Below are positions 49,667-58,900 of a stretch of 64,000 nt of DNA, piece after piece. The DNA lies in contig JAFAYE010000001.1 of NCBI GenBank assembly GCA_019240525.1, positions 1,957,300-2,021,299 on the forward strand, given 5' to 3'. The translations under genes and the position numbers were made by a program. This DNA is from Candidatus Eremiobacterota bacterium. Its GTDB lineage: Bacteria; Vulcanimicrobiota; Vulcanimicrobiia; Vulcanimicrobiales; Vulcanimicrobiaceae. Within the stretch, counting starts at the first letter, position 1; each line of letters starts with the position of its first letter. The notes beneath the pieces are model-generated. The model had not been told where the DNA came from. It was given only the letters and a program-made list of their open reading frames with translations, and ran no database searches.

Positions 49667-50533
49667 TTACCGGATGGCTTTCGCGCTTACCTGCCCCGCC
49701 CGCAAGTGCTCGGCGAGACGGGAAAGCGCACCGAGGCGGCCGCTCACCGTGGGTTTGGAGATCGGGGGCGCGCAGCGGCGCCCAAGCTCCGTGAGCGACT
49801 CATCAGGATGCTTGAGACGAAGCTCCGCAACTTCACGCAATGCGGGCGTCAGCCGGTTCAAGCCGTAGGCGCTGCGGACATATTCGATGACCTGACGTTG
49901 TGCGGCGGCGGCTTGAGCGCTGCGCTCGAGATTCGCCGCCTCGGTGTTGACCAAGCGATGAATGCGATTCTTCGTTTCACGCAGCGCGCGCACGTCTTCG
50001 AGGACGAGCACCGCGCCGTAGGCGCCGAGGTGCGTGAGCAACTCGGCGATAGCGTCGAAGTCTTTGTAGTACAGAACGAAGCGGCCTTTTCGCCGAGCCG
50101 CTTTTGCCGGAACGCCGGCGCTGCGCATCATCCAGCTCAAGCGTGACGCCACTGTCTCGTCGCGCGCGACGAACTCGAGATGATATCCGTGCGCCCCTGC
50201 GGCCAGCGAACCACATGCAAGGAATGCGGCGCGCACTTCGATGAGACGATCGCATTTGTGGATGGGCTTTGGCGGCACGTGCAGCAGCCGTTCCGGGATC
50301 GCGATTGCAAACGTCGGGAGGCGGTGCAACCGCGTGGGCAGCCGAGTTTCGATCGGATGCGACTTGCGCTCGTCGAGCAACGACCAAAAGAGACGCGCAA
50401 CGGCGTTGCGATGCGTAACGAACTCGCCGCAAACGTTGCCATAGAGCGCGAGGCCGGCGAGCAATGCTTCGCGGCAATGCGGCGCGCTCGGAACCTCACG
50501 CGCAAGCGCGTCTTTGGTGTCGGCCGAGATCAT
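49667..50533 (-). CDS. whiA: WhiA-type DNA-binding regulator
   Basis: The protein has 288 residues from the ATG at 50533, which overlaps the rqcP stop (ATGA); a GTG at 50539 is also in frame. The N-terminal part resembles the LAGLIDADG-derived WhiA fold (FLACGSLAAGAHGYHLEFV, then GRFVLYYKDFDAIAELLTHLGA). The C-terminal helix-turn-helix is TPALREVAELRLKHPDESLTELGRRCAPPISKPTVSGRLGALSRL. WhiA controls division and sporulation genes in Actinobacteria and affects division in Bacillus. Here it precedes gapA. No sporulation genes are seen. Confidence 0.92.
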   Translation of the reverse strand: MISADTKDALAREVPSAPHCREALLAGLALYGNVCGEFVTHRNAVARLFWSLLDERKSHPIETRLPTRLHRLPTFAIAIPERLLHVPPKPIHKCDRLIEVRAAFLACGSLAAGAHGYHLEFVARDETVASRLSWMMRSAGVPAKAARRKGRFVLYYKDFDAIAELLTHLGAYGAVLVLEDVRALRETKNRIHRLVNTEAANLERSAQAAAAQRQVIEYVRSAYGLNRLTPALREVAELRLKHPDESLTELGRRCAPPISKPTVSGRLGALSRLAEHLRAGQVSAKAIR

Positions 50534-50802
50534 AACCACTCACTCTCGTCGCGCCGGCTATCGAGAATCTCGTAGAGATCGGCGGGCTTGAGGCTCGGCG
50601 TCACGCGTAACGGAACCTCACGCACGCGAACGGTGACATATTTCGTCGCGTAATGGATCTCCAAAACATCGCCGGGCTTTACCTGATACCCAGGCTTGAG
50701 CGGCTTGCCGTCTTTGGCGATGCGGCCGTGCTCGAGTGCCTCGTGCGCCTCGCTGCGACGCTTGGCGAGCCGAGAGACCTTCATGAATTTATCGAGCCGC
50801 AC
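50530..50802 (-). CDS. rqcP: S4-domain RNA-binding protein, RqcP-like
   Basis: The protein has 90 residues with a GTG start. An S4 domain fills it: MRLDKFMKVSRLAKRRSEAHEALEHGRI, then DGKPLKPGYQVKPGDVLEIHY. Length and sequence match RqcP (YabO), which binds 23S rRNA and tRNA and aids poly-alanine tailing of stalled chains with RqcH. In Bacillus it sits after mazG/yabN; here mazG is 2.8 kb away. First gene of the minus-strand operon into whiA and glycolysis, so its promoter lies in 50803-50877. Confidence 0.85.
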   Translation of the reverse strand: MRLDKFMKVSRLAKRRSEAHEALEHGRIAKDGKPLKPGYQVKPGDVLEIHYATKYVTVRVREVPLRVTPSLKPADLYEILDSRRDESEWL

Positions 50803-50838
50803 CGGCGTTCTTTCGGTGTCGCAACGGTACAGGCCCCG

Positions 50839-50866
50839 TTGACACTATCGCGATATATCGTATAAT
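50839..50866 (+). promoter_or_regulatory. Consensus sigma-70 promoter with embedded palindrome for padR
   Basis: TTGACA (50839-50844), a 16-base spacer and TATAAT (50861-50866) match the housekeeping consensus perfectly. The spacer contains the palindromes ATCGCGAT and CGATATATCG, a likely operator. Transcription would begin near 50873, only a few bases before the padR ATG at 50878, so the mRNA is probably leaderless. No ribosome site is present. Confidence 0.85.
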
Positions 50867-50877
50867 GTTCAAATATT

Positions 50878-51393
50878 ATGGATACAAACTATTGGAGTAA
50901 CCCGGGCCCCGATTGGTGGGGCTGGCACGGCGGTCGGCGCGGTATGCGCCGCATGCGCCGAGGTCTGCTCAAGCTGGCCGTTCTCAAGCTCTTGTCGGAA
51001 GTGCCGCGACACGGTTACGACCTCATTCGCACCGTGCGCGAACGGGGCTGGGGCGGCGGGGCCGGCTCGGTTTATCCCATCTTGACCGCTCTCGAGGGAG
51101 CCGGCCTGATCGCGGGGCGCGAGGAAGGCGAGCGGCGCATCTATCAGATCACCGAAGAAGGGAAACGGCTTCTCGGCGAGCATGCCGCCGAGCTGGAGCG
51201 GATTCTCAATGAGGATGACGGCGCGGCAGAAGGCGTCAATCCAATGGGGGATCGGCTTCGCGAATCGGCGGATAAGCTGATGCGCGCGGTCTCTGCGCTA
51301 GGTCCGTCGTCGAAGCCCGAAACCATCGAGCGAGCGTGCGAGTTGCTCAATGGAGCCCGCAAAGGGTTGTACGAACTTCTAGCCGAGGAGTAA
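50878..51393 (+). CDS. PadR-family transcriptional regulator
   Basis: The protein has 171 residues with an ATG start. A Trp/Gly/Arg-rich lead (WSNPGPDWWGWHGGRRGMRRMRRG) precedes the winged helix: LLKLAVLKLLSEVPRHGYDLI, GSVYPILTALEGAGLI and GERRIYQITEEGKRLL. A C-terminal helical dimerisation region follows. PadR regulators usually repress a neighbouring membrane or efflux gene and themselves until a small molecule binds. The MATE gene follows after eight bases, so it is the likely target. The leader of aromatic and charged residues before the DNA-binding domain is seen in several PadR proteins. Confidence 0.93.
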   Translation: MDTNYWSNPGPDWWGWHGGRRGMRRMRRGLLKLAVLKLLSEVPRHGYDLIRTVRERGWGGGAGSVYPILTALEGAGLIAGREEGERRIYQITEEGKRLLGEHAAELERILNEDDGAAEGVNPMGDRLRESADKLMRAVSALGPSSKPETIERACELLNGARKGLYELLAEE

Positions 51394-51401
51394 GAGTCAT
51401 T

Positions 51402-52793
51402 ATGGCGCAGGCTCAGGCGACGCGCCGCCACGGAGTGAACGTTTTCGAGGAGGGCAAGCCGATGTGGCAGATCCTCCTCGTTTTTCTCGTGCCGCTGATG
51501 CTGAGCAACGTCTTGCAATCGGCGTCGCAGACGATGGCGAGCATTTGGATCGGCCGATTGATCTCGACGCAGGCGCTCGGAGCAATCTCGGCGGTCTTTC
51601 CAATCGTCTTCTTGCTCTTCTCATTCGTCTTCGGCGTTTCGAGCGGCGCGAGCGTCCTGGTTGGACAAGCCTTCGGAGCCCGCGACCTTCACAAGGTCAG
51701 GCGCATCGCCGGAACCGTTTTGGGCGCGGCGCTCTATCTCGGGATTATTGTGGCGATCGTCGGCGCCTTGGGGTCGACGGCCGTGCTGAGCTGGCTGCGA
51801 ACGCCGCCCGACATCATCGCGCAATCCGATGCGTATGCGAAGGTCATCTTCCTAACGATGCCCGTCTTTTTTGTCTACTTCGTCTACGCGACGATTTTGC
51901 GCGGAACCGGCGATTCCACCACGCCATTTTACACGCTCATCGTCTCTTCGGTGCTGGCAATCGCCATCACGCCGCTCTTTATCGTGGGCACCTTCGGGTT
52001 GCCCAAGCTGGGCGTGGTCAGTCCGGCGATAGCGGCATTAATCGCCAATACGACGGCTATGGCGTGGCTGCTCTACTACTTGCAGCGTCGCGACCACCCG
52101 TTGAAGTTCAACCGAGAGATGCTTCGCGATCTGCTGATCGACTGGAAAATCCTCGGGGGCGTCGTTCGCATCGGCGTGCCGACGGGCTTTCAGGTGATGA
52201 TGGTTTCGCTCGCTGAGATCGCCGTGATCTCGTTTGTGAATCGTTTTGGATCGGGCGCGACGGCGGCGTACGGCGCGGTGAATCAGGTCATCGGGTACGT
52301 GCAGTTTCCCGCCATCTCCATCGGCATCGCCGCCTCAATTTTCGGCGCCCAGTGTATCGGCGCGCGACGCGAAGATAAACTCGGAAGCGTTATTCGTTCC
52401 GCGGTCGGCCTGAACTACGTCGTCGGTGGTATCATCATCGGCCTCTGTTATCTCTTTGCCTGGGCGATTTTGGGGTGGTTCATTACCGATCCGCAAACCC
52501 TGCAGATCGCACACCAGCTGCTGATGATCACGCTGTGGAGCTATCTGTTCTTTGGAAACTCCGCGGTTCTCAGCGGCGTCATGCGCGGCAGCGGCACGGT
52601 ACTCTGGCCGACGATCAACGGCGTCTTCGCGATCTGGGCCGTCGAGGTTCCGGTGGCGTATTTCTTGATGCATCGCATTGGCCTCGACGGTGTCTGGCTT
52701 GGCTACCCGATCTCGTACTGCGTCGTGTTAACGCTGCAGTTCTGCTATTACGAGTTCGTTTGGAAGCGCAAGACGCACGAGCGCCTGGCCTGA
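51402..52793 (+). CDS. MATE-family multidrug efflux transporter
   Basis: The start is the ATG at 51402 (463 residues); the frame open from 51336 overlaps padR. GAGGAG lies 11 bases upstream. Twelve membrane helices are expected. MATE signatures: PLMLSNVLQSASQTMASIWIGRL in helix 1-2, GQAFGARDLHKVRRI, and GVPTGFQVMMVSLAEIAVISFVNRFG in the second half. It exports drugs or metabolites in exchange for sodium or protons. It forms a two-gene unit with padR, which probably controls it. Confidence 0.93.
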   Translation: MAQAQATRRHGVNVFEEGKPMWQILLVFLVPLMLSNVLQSASQTMASIWIGRLISTQALGAISAVFPIVFLLFSFVFGVSSGASVLVGQAFGARDLHKVRRIAGTVLGAALYLGIIVAIVGALGSTAVLSWLRTPPDIIAQSDAYAKVIFLTMPVFFVYFVYATILRGTGDSTTPFYTLIVSSVLAIAITPLFIVGTFGLPKLGVVSPAIAALIANTTAMAWLLYYLQRRDHPLKFNREMLRDLLIDWKILGGVVRIGVPTGFQVMMVSLAEIAVISFVNRFGSGATAAYGAVNQVIGYVQFPAISIGIAASIFGAQCIGARREDKLGSVIRSAVGLNYVVGGIIIGLCYLFAWAILGWFITDPQTLQIAHQLLMITLWSYLFFGNSAVLSGVMRGSGTVLWPTINGVFAIWAVEVPVAYFLMHRIGLDGVWLGYPISYCVVLTLQFCYYEFVWKRKTHERLA

Positions 52794-53231
52794 TCAGGCG
52801 CTGGGCGGAGGTTGCTGCTGGGCTTGCGTTAGGCGGATGGTAAAGGCGGCGAGCGTGCGTCCGCGCGACGTGAAGCGGACGGTATAGACTCCCGGCCCGG
52901 GCCAGGTCACGCCGCCAAAACCAACCACCGCGCGCTGACTCATCTGATCCGGACGAAACGCAATGTCGGCGATTGCTTGCGCGGCAATCGGTTCGCCCTG
53001 TTCGGGAAGAATCTCGACGCGGCACTGCATCAAGAATCCGGGCAACGATCGCTGAAAACCGAAAACGACGAACAACATGCCGGTCGTCACCGGAAAGACT
53101 GGTGAGGTGAGTTGCTCGGCGATGTTGTGAAACGTGACGCGCCCGAACGGATCGGTGCTGAAATTGTCGCAAGCAAACGCCATCTGCACGGTAACGTCGT
53201 CGGCCACTCTGATCTGCCCGGAGTCGTTCAC
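52794..53231 (-). CDS. Conserved protein of unknown function, DUF6941-like
   Basis: The start is the GTG at 53231, overlapping the stop of the hotdog gene (GTGA); the frame open to 53855 lies inside other genes. The protein has 145 residues. [27 protein letters not shown] resembles the start of DUF6941 proteins (FLCDxA...), and a beta-rich C-terminus ([25 protein letters not shown]) follows. No signal or membrane segment. It is last in the mazG operon; its stop abuts the MATE stop on the other strand. Function unknown. Confidence 0.65.
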   Translation of the reverse strand: MNDSGQIRVADDVTVQMAFACDNFSTDPFGRVTFHNIAEQLTSPVFPVTTGMLFVVFGFQRSLPGFLMQCRVEILPEQGEPIAAQAIADIAFRPDQMSQRAVVGFGGVTWPGPGVYTVRFTSRGRTLAAFTIRLTQAQQQPPPSA

Positions 53232-53644
53232 GATAAGCCCTCGCGTTGGTGGCGTTGTTTTGCTTTTGGTGTCACGCACGTGCCCGACGCACGGCAAACG
53301 ACCGCCGGTGGGTCGAGCAGCTCGGCTGCGCTCTCGCCGAGATCGGGACGCGCCGTAATGACTTTGCGCGCCTCGAACTCCATCCGTCGCGAGGTCTTTC
53401 CGATCTTGACGAGGCGCCCCTCCGCCTCGATATAGTCGCCGGCATAGGTGGGGGCGAGAAAGCGAATCTCGTCGTAGGCGGCAAAGAGCCCCTCGTCGCC
53501 ATCCAAGCGAACCAGCAACTCGGTCGCGACGTCGCCAAAGAGCGCGAGGATGCGGGCCCCGTCGACGAGATTGCCGCCGTAGTGAGCGTCCTGCGCGCTC
53601 ATGCGCACGCGAATTATCGCGCTGGAGCCTTCGCCAGTTGCCAT
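53228..53644 (-). CDS. Hotdog-fold enzyme similar to 3-aminobutyryl-CoA ammonia-lyase
   Basis: The start is the ATG at 53644 inside the mazG end (31-base overlap), giving 138 residues. The core [44 protein letters not shown] is the hallmark of Kal proteins. Kal removes ammonia from L-3-aminobutyryl-CoA in lysine fermentation. No other lysine-fermentation gene (kamA, kce, kdd) is in the window, so the true substrate may be another beta-aminoacyl-CoA or an ordinary hotdog acyl-CoA thioester. The C-terminus ([14 protein letters not shown]) is unremarkable. Confidence 0.75.
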   Translation of the reverse strand: MATGEGSSAIIRVRMSAQDAHYGGNLVDGARILALFGDVATELLVRLDGDEGLFAAYDEIRFLAPTYAGDYIEAEGRLVKIGKTSRRMEFEARKVITARPDLGESAAELLDPPAVVCRASGTCVTPKAKQRHQREGLS

Positions 53645-54825
53645 AACTCCTCGAGTTCGTCGAACGAGAGATCGGAGAGACTCTTCCCGCCGGCCGCGAC
53701 GCGCTCTTCCATGAAAGAGAAGCGCCGGTAGAACTTTTCGTTCGCTTCGCGCATCGCGGTTTCGGCATCGATGCCCAGCGCCCGCGAGAGGTTGACCAAG
53801 GTGAACAGAACGTCGCCGAGCTCCTCGCGCACGTGCGGATCGTCTTGATGCGCACGGCGCGCGGCCGCGAGCTCGCCCAGCTCCTCCGAAAGCTTGTCGA
53901 GAACGCCGGCGACGCGCGGCCAATCGAATCCGACGCGGGCGGCCTTCTCCTGCATCCGCTGGCCGCGCTGAAGCGCGCCCAAATGTTTGGGAATTCCGTC
54001 GAGGCGGCTTCGCCGCGATCGGCCCGTCTTTTCGAGCGCTTTCAAACGTTCCCAATTCCGCCACTGCGCGTCGACATCTTCGATCACTGCGTCGCCGAAG
54101 ACGTGGGGGTGGCGCCGCACCATTTTGTTTGCAAGCGCGTCGATGACATCGGCAATGCTGAACTTTCCAACCTCGGTTGCGAGTTGGGCGTGGAAGAGCA
54201 CTTGCAGGAGCAGATCGCCGAGCTCTTCGCAGAGCCCGTCGAGGTGGGCGATTTCGATCGCATCGACGACTTCAAACGTTTCTTCGATCAAGTAGGGCAC
54301 CAAGGTGCGGTGCGTCTGTTCGCGGTCCCACGGACAGCCCATGCGCAGGCGCGCCATGATCTCAACCATGTCATCCCACGAGTGATGGCTCGATTGCGGC
54401 GGCAGCGGAACGAGCGGCATGGCGATGGTTGCGCAGAGCGCGGCCCGCGGGACGCCGGTGATGAGTTCGGTCGCAATCCCGCGCGCTTCGAGCGAGCGAA
54501 GCAACGAGGGCAGTCCTGGAAAATCCGAGAGCGGATTGCCGAGAACGCCGAGCCCTAATTGATCGCCGGGCGCGTCGCGTAAACGCGCGACGAAGCGCGC
54601 AATTTCCTCGTTGCTTCCGCGCACGAGCAGCGCCGGATCGTCGACCATGCCGGCAACGATCTCGACGCCGTGACGTTCCAGGTAACCGACGAGATCGGGC
54701 GGTGCGAGAAGAACCACCGCTCGTCCGATCGCGCGCAGCGCATCGAGAGTACCGATGGTGAGAAGTTTGGGATCGCCCGGCCCCAGACCGGCGATGCGAA
54801 CCAGCACGCTACGTGTGGTTCGCAT
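53614..54825 (-). CDS. mazG: MazG-family NTP pyrophosphohydrolase fused to an SAM-methylase-like domain (YabN type)
   Basis: The protein has 403 residues with an ATG start. The N-terminal part (about 8-140: [34 protein letters not shown]) has the tetrapyrrole methylase fold, as in Bacillus YabN. Two MazG units follow: [30 protein letters not shown]...[19 protein letters not shown], and a second [11 protein letters not shown]...[19 protein letters not shown]. The EExxE...ExxD pattern binds magnesium. It removes non-canonical NTPs. It lies between prsA and the Kal-like gene. Confidence 0.93.
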   Translation of the reverse strand: MRTTRSVLVRIAGLGPGDPKLLTIGTLDALRAIGRAVVLLAPPDLVGYLERHGVEIVAGMVDDPALLVRGSNEEIARFVARLRDAPGDQLGLGVLGNPLSDFPGLPSLLRSLEARGIATELITGVPRAALCATIAMPLVPLPPQSSHHSWDDMVEIMARLRMGCPWDREQTHRTLVPYLIEETFEVVDAIEIAHLDGLCEELGDLLLQVLFHAQLATEVGKFSIADVIDALANKMVRRHPHVFGDAVIEDVDAQWRNWERLKALEKTGRSRRSRLDGIPKHLGALQRGQRMQEKAARVGFDWPRVAGVLDKLSEELGELAAARRAHQDDPHVREELGDVLFTLVNLSRALGIDAETAMREANEKFYRRFSFMEERVAAGGKSLSDLSFDELEELWQLAKAPAR

Positions 54826-54837
54826 CCCGGGTTATGA

Positions 54838-55797
54838 CTACTTCGTCTGCGCCGGTGCGGGAGTAGCGGCCGAGCCACCCGATGCCGCCGGCGGCGCCAT
54901 TGCGGGCGGAGGCGGCGTTACGAAGAGTCCGGCAAACTGCTGATCGGTTACTTTGATGTCCGCCTTTTGCTGAAGACCTTGCAAGAACGGCTGAATCAGC
55001 GGCGCCTCTTGCTGCTGGCGCAAGGTATCGACAATTTGCGGCGTCACGCTGGCGAGCGTCGCCTTTTGGCCCGGCGTACGCGATTCGACTTGAATGATGT
55101 GATAGCCGAAGGGCGATTTGGTCGGCGGGCTGATCTGTCCGATAGGCGCCGAGAATGCGTATTTGTCGAAGGCCGGCACCATCTGGCCGCGCCGGAACGT
55201 GCCAAGATCGCCGCCTTTGTCCTTGGTGCCGGGATCGGTCGAATACTTCTTGGCGAGGTCGGAGAAATTCTGACCCGCCTTCAAGTCGGCTTCGACTTGG
55301 GTCGCCAGCGACAGATTCGGCACGAGAATGTGACGCGCGCTCACCTGTTCGGGCTTGTCGAACGTCGCGCGGTTTTTCTTGAAGTAGTCGTTGATCTGTG
55401 CCGGAGTGATCGTGACGTCTTTGGCGAGCGCCTTGTCGAGGATAAGTTGCTCGCGCAATGCCGAACGTACGTCGGTCTCGGTCAGACCGCGCGCCTTGAG
55501 CATCTCGTCCCACGAACCGCTCGGAAAGTTGGCTTTGATCTGATTTTCGCGAGCGTCGATCTCAGCGTCGGTGACGGTGATGTTATTGTTCTTGGCATAT
55601 TGCTCGATCAGCGTCTCCTGCACGAGCTGTTGCAGCACCGTGCGGCCCATTGGGCTACCTTCGAGGCGTTGATCGAAGGTCGACCGGCTGACCGGTTGAC
55701 CGTTCACCGTAGCAACCGAGCCGCCCGAGCACGCGGCAAGTGCCGTGCCCATGAGAAGTGCGGCGAGGCCCACGGTGATGCGTAGGGCTTTCGACAT
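54838..55797 (-). CDS. prsA: Foldase lipoprotein, PrsA/SurA-like peptidyl-prolyl isomerase
   Basis: The protein has 319 residues with an ATG start and SD AGCTAT weak. Lipobox TALAAC (Cys23) shows surface anchoring. An N-terminal SurA-N region (VNGQPVSRSTFDQRLEG...QETLIEQYAKNNNITVTDAEID) precedes a parvulin domain (about 150-245: VSARHILVPN, DLAKKYSTDPGTKDKGGDLGTFRRGQMVPAFDKYAFSAPIGQISPPTKSPFGYHIIQVE). A Pro/Ala-rich tail ends it. It should help exported proteins fold, probably including the many surface hydrolases encoded here. Confidence 0.92.
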   Translation of the reverse strand: MSKALRITVGLAALLMGTALAACSGGSVATVNGQPVSRSTFDQRLEGSPMGRTVLQQLVQETLIEQYAKNNNITVTDAEIDARENQIKANFPSGSWDEMLKARGLTETDVRSALREQLILDKALAKDVTITPAQINDYFKKNRATFDKPEQVSARHILVPNLSLATQVEADLKAGQNFSDLAKKYSTDPGTKDKGGDLGTFRRGQMVPAFDKYAFSAPIGQISPPTKSPFGYHIIQVESRTPGQKATLASVTPQIVDTLRQQQEAPLIQPFLQGLQQKADIKVTDQQFAGLFVTPPPPAMAPPAASGGSAATPAPAQTK

Positions 55798-55883
55798 GAT
55801 AGCTCCGTTATAAGGAAGGTTGGAGTGCGTAGGAAGCGGAGCCCAAGGCCCCGCGGTACGGCGCCCTGGGTTCGCGCGACGCG

Positions 55884-55918
55884 AAAGAGCTCCTCTAATC
55901 CGGCGGGCTAGGAGGCTC
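55884..55918 (-). terminator. Probable terminator after mfd
   Basis: Immediately after the mfd stop, read on the minus strand, GAGCCTCCT pairs imperfectly with AGGAGCTC across a 15-base loop, followed by TTT. It lies in the 121-base gap before prsA and could end mfd transcription; partial readthrough into prsA is possible. Confidence 0.4.
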
Positions 55919-58900
55919 CTAGATCGCTTCGAGCAGCTCGCGGAGCAAGGGCATCCAGGCGCCCGACGATGGCAGGTCGACGAGAATCCGCTGGTCGCCG
56001 AAGCGGAAGCGATTCTTCGTGAGCGATTGCACCTTCGGCAACGCCGCGGGGTTCAGTTCGAACCCCGAGCCTACACCGAGGGTGAGCCGGCGCTCGTCGA
56101 CGACGACCCGGGTGACGTGCTTGCGCAGGGCAATGGCCCGTAGCTTGGTGAGCTCGACGAGGTTCGCCAGCGGCGTTGGGAAAGCGCCGAACCGGTCGCG
56201 GACGCCGGCGGCGACCTCGTCGGCCTCCTCCTCGGTGCGGGCCTTGGCGAGTTGCTGGTAGACGGCGATCTTTTGCGAGACCTGCGAAATGTAGTCGTTC
56301 GGAATGAAGGCGTCGATCTTCACGTCGATAACCGCCTCGCGGCGATCTTCGAGCGCGCCAGGCGCACCGCGCCGGCGCGCGATCGCTTCGGCGAGCAGCT
56401 CGCAATAGGCGTCGAAACCAACCGACGCGATAAAGCCCGATTGCGCCGACCCCAGCAGATTGCCCGCACCGCGAATCTCCAAATCGCGCATCGCGATCTG
56501 CAAGCCCGAGCCAAGATGCGCAAACTCGCGAATCGCCTCGAGGCGAGCCTTCGCCTCTTCGGTCAACGCTTTGTGGCCCTGGTAGAGGAGATAGCAATAG
56601 GCCTGGTGATTCGAGCGGCCGACTCGTCCGCGCAGTTGATAGAGTTGCGCCAGCCCAAAGCGGTCGGAATCGTTGACGATCATTGTGTTGACGTTCGGTA
56701 TGTCGATCCCGTTTTCGATGATCGTCGTGGCGATAAGCACGTCGAGCTCACCGTCGATAAAGCGCTGCATCACCGGCTCGATCTCCGCTTCGCGCATTTG
56801 GCCGTGGCCGACACCGAGCCGAGCGCGCGGCACGAGCTGCTCGAGCGCATTGCGAACGCCGTAGATGGACTCGATGCGATTGTGCAAGTAGTAAACCTGG
56901 CCGCCGCGATCGAGCTCGGCGTCAATCGCGCGCTGTACGACGGCGTCGCTCGCGGGAACGACCATCGTCTTGATCGACATTCGGTTCTTTGGCGGGGTTT
57001 GAATCAGCGAAAGATCGCGCACGCCCATGAGCGACATGTGCAATGTGCGCGGAATCGGCGTGGCCGAGAGCGTCAACACGTCAACGGCAGCGCGATACTC
57101 TTTGAGGCGCTCTTTATGCATGACCCCGAAGCGCTGCTCTTCGTCGACGACGATCAGCCCGAGATCGGCGAATGCCACGTCTTTTTGCAGAAGGCGATGC
57201 GTACCGATGATGACGTCGACCTTTCCCTCGGCTAAATCCGAGAGAATGCGCTTCTGATCGGCCTTTGGCGTGAATCTGGAGAGCTCTTCGACGCGCACGG
57301 GGAACGCGCCGAAACGCGCACCGAAGGTGCGGTAGTGCTGATCGGCGAGGAGCGTCGTCGGCACCAGGACCGCCACTTGCTTCTTATCGGCGATCGCTTT
57401 GAAGGCCGCGCGCATCGCGACCTCGGTCTTACCGTAACCCACGTCGCCGCAGACCAAGCGGTCCATCGGCCGAGCCGATTCCATATCGCTTTTTGTCGCG
57501 AGGATGGCTTTGAGCTGATCGGGTGTCGGCTCGTACGGAAAGGCTTCTTCCATCTCGGCCTGCCACGTGGTGTCGGGGCTAAAGCTAAAACCGCGCGACG
57601 TCTCGCGTTCCGCATAGAGCGCAACCAGCTCGTCGGCGACTCTACCCAATGCTTCGGAAACGCGCGACTTGGTGCGCGCCCAATCCGCGCCGCCCATCTT
57701 GGAGAGTCGCGGCGTTGCACCCTCGGCCGCGGCGTACTTCGCGATCTGATGCATTTGGGTGACGGGCACGAGCATCCGGTCGCTGCCGGCATAACGAAGG
57801 TCGAGATAGTCTTGCGTCGCGCCGAGGATCGTCTCCGCGCGCAGGCCGAGGTACTGACCGATCCCGTGCACGGCATGCACGACGTAGTCGCCGACACGCA
57901 AGTCAGCAAGCGTAACCGGCACGCCTTCTTTAACGGCGCGCATTTTGACGCGCTTTGGCGGCGCGCCGAAAATCTCGCGGTCGCCGAGGACGCGTAGACG
58001 AAGGCTGGGAATCCGGAAGCCGGCCTCGATCGATCCGTGATGGATGAAAACGCCGCCGCGAGCGCGCTGTCCCACCGCGACGCCTGCCGCGCGCAGCAGG
58101 TCGGCGGTTCGCGACACGGCTGAACTTACGATGTGGACCGTCTCACCGGCAGCGCTCCACTCGCGCATCGCGTCGGCGAAGAGCGCGATTTGACGGCTGA
58201 AATGCTCGATCGCGATGCACTCGAAGACAAACGATTCCAGCGCGGCTGGAACCCATTGCAAGGATCCTGCGGCGCCTTCGATCGCTCCGGGAAGAATTAA
58301 CGTGGCCTGCTGCGCGAGTGCGCCGGAAAGCTCGGCCAAGGAAACCGGCGCCGCTCCGAGCTCGGCGGCAAGCGTTTCGTTCGCATCCTCGCCGGCCAGT
58401 AGTGTGTGGCGCTCGCGCAGGCGTTCGTCGTCGAGCGCGGCGGCCACGGCCGAGATCGTTGCGGGCTCGTCGAGCACCACCGCCGCGTCGTCGCGAAGGT
58501 AATCGAAGAGCGTCGCCGACAAACCGTCCGGGCGATCGCTCCACGGTGCGACGATCAGCGACTCGACCGGCGCATTGCTGCGTTGCGATTCGATTGCAAA
58601 GCTGCGCATCGATTCGATCGTGTCGCCGAAGAACTCGATACGAACCGGCGCGTCGGCCGTCGCCGCGAAGCAGTCGATGATTCCGCCGCGAACCGCATAC
58701 TCGCCAACCGCACTCACGACGTCTTGGCGCTCGTAGCCTAAATCGAAGAGACGCCGCTGCACCCGTTCGAAGCCGGCCTCGTCGCCCGTATTCAAGGCGA
58801 AGCGCATCGTATCGAACTCCTGCCTGGGCAGCACGTGCTGACGCACGGCCGCGATTGGCGCGAGCACGATGCGCGATGCGCCGCCGGCAAGATCGGCAAG

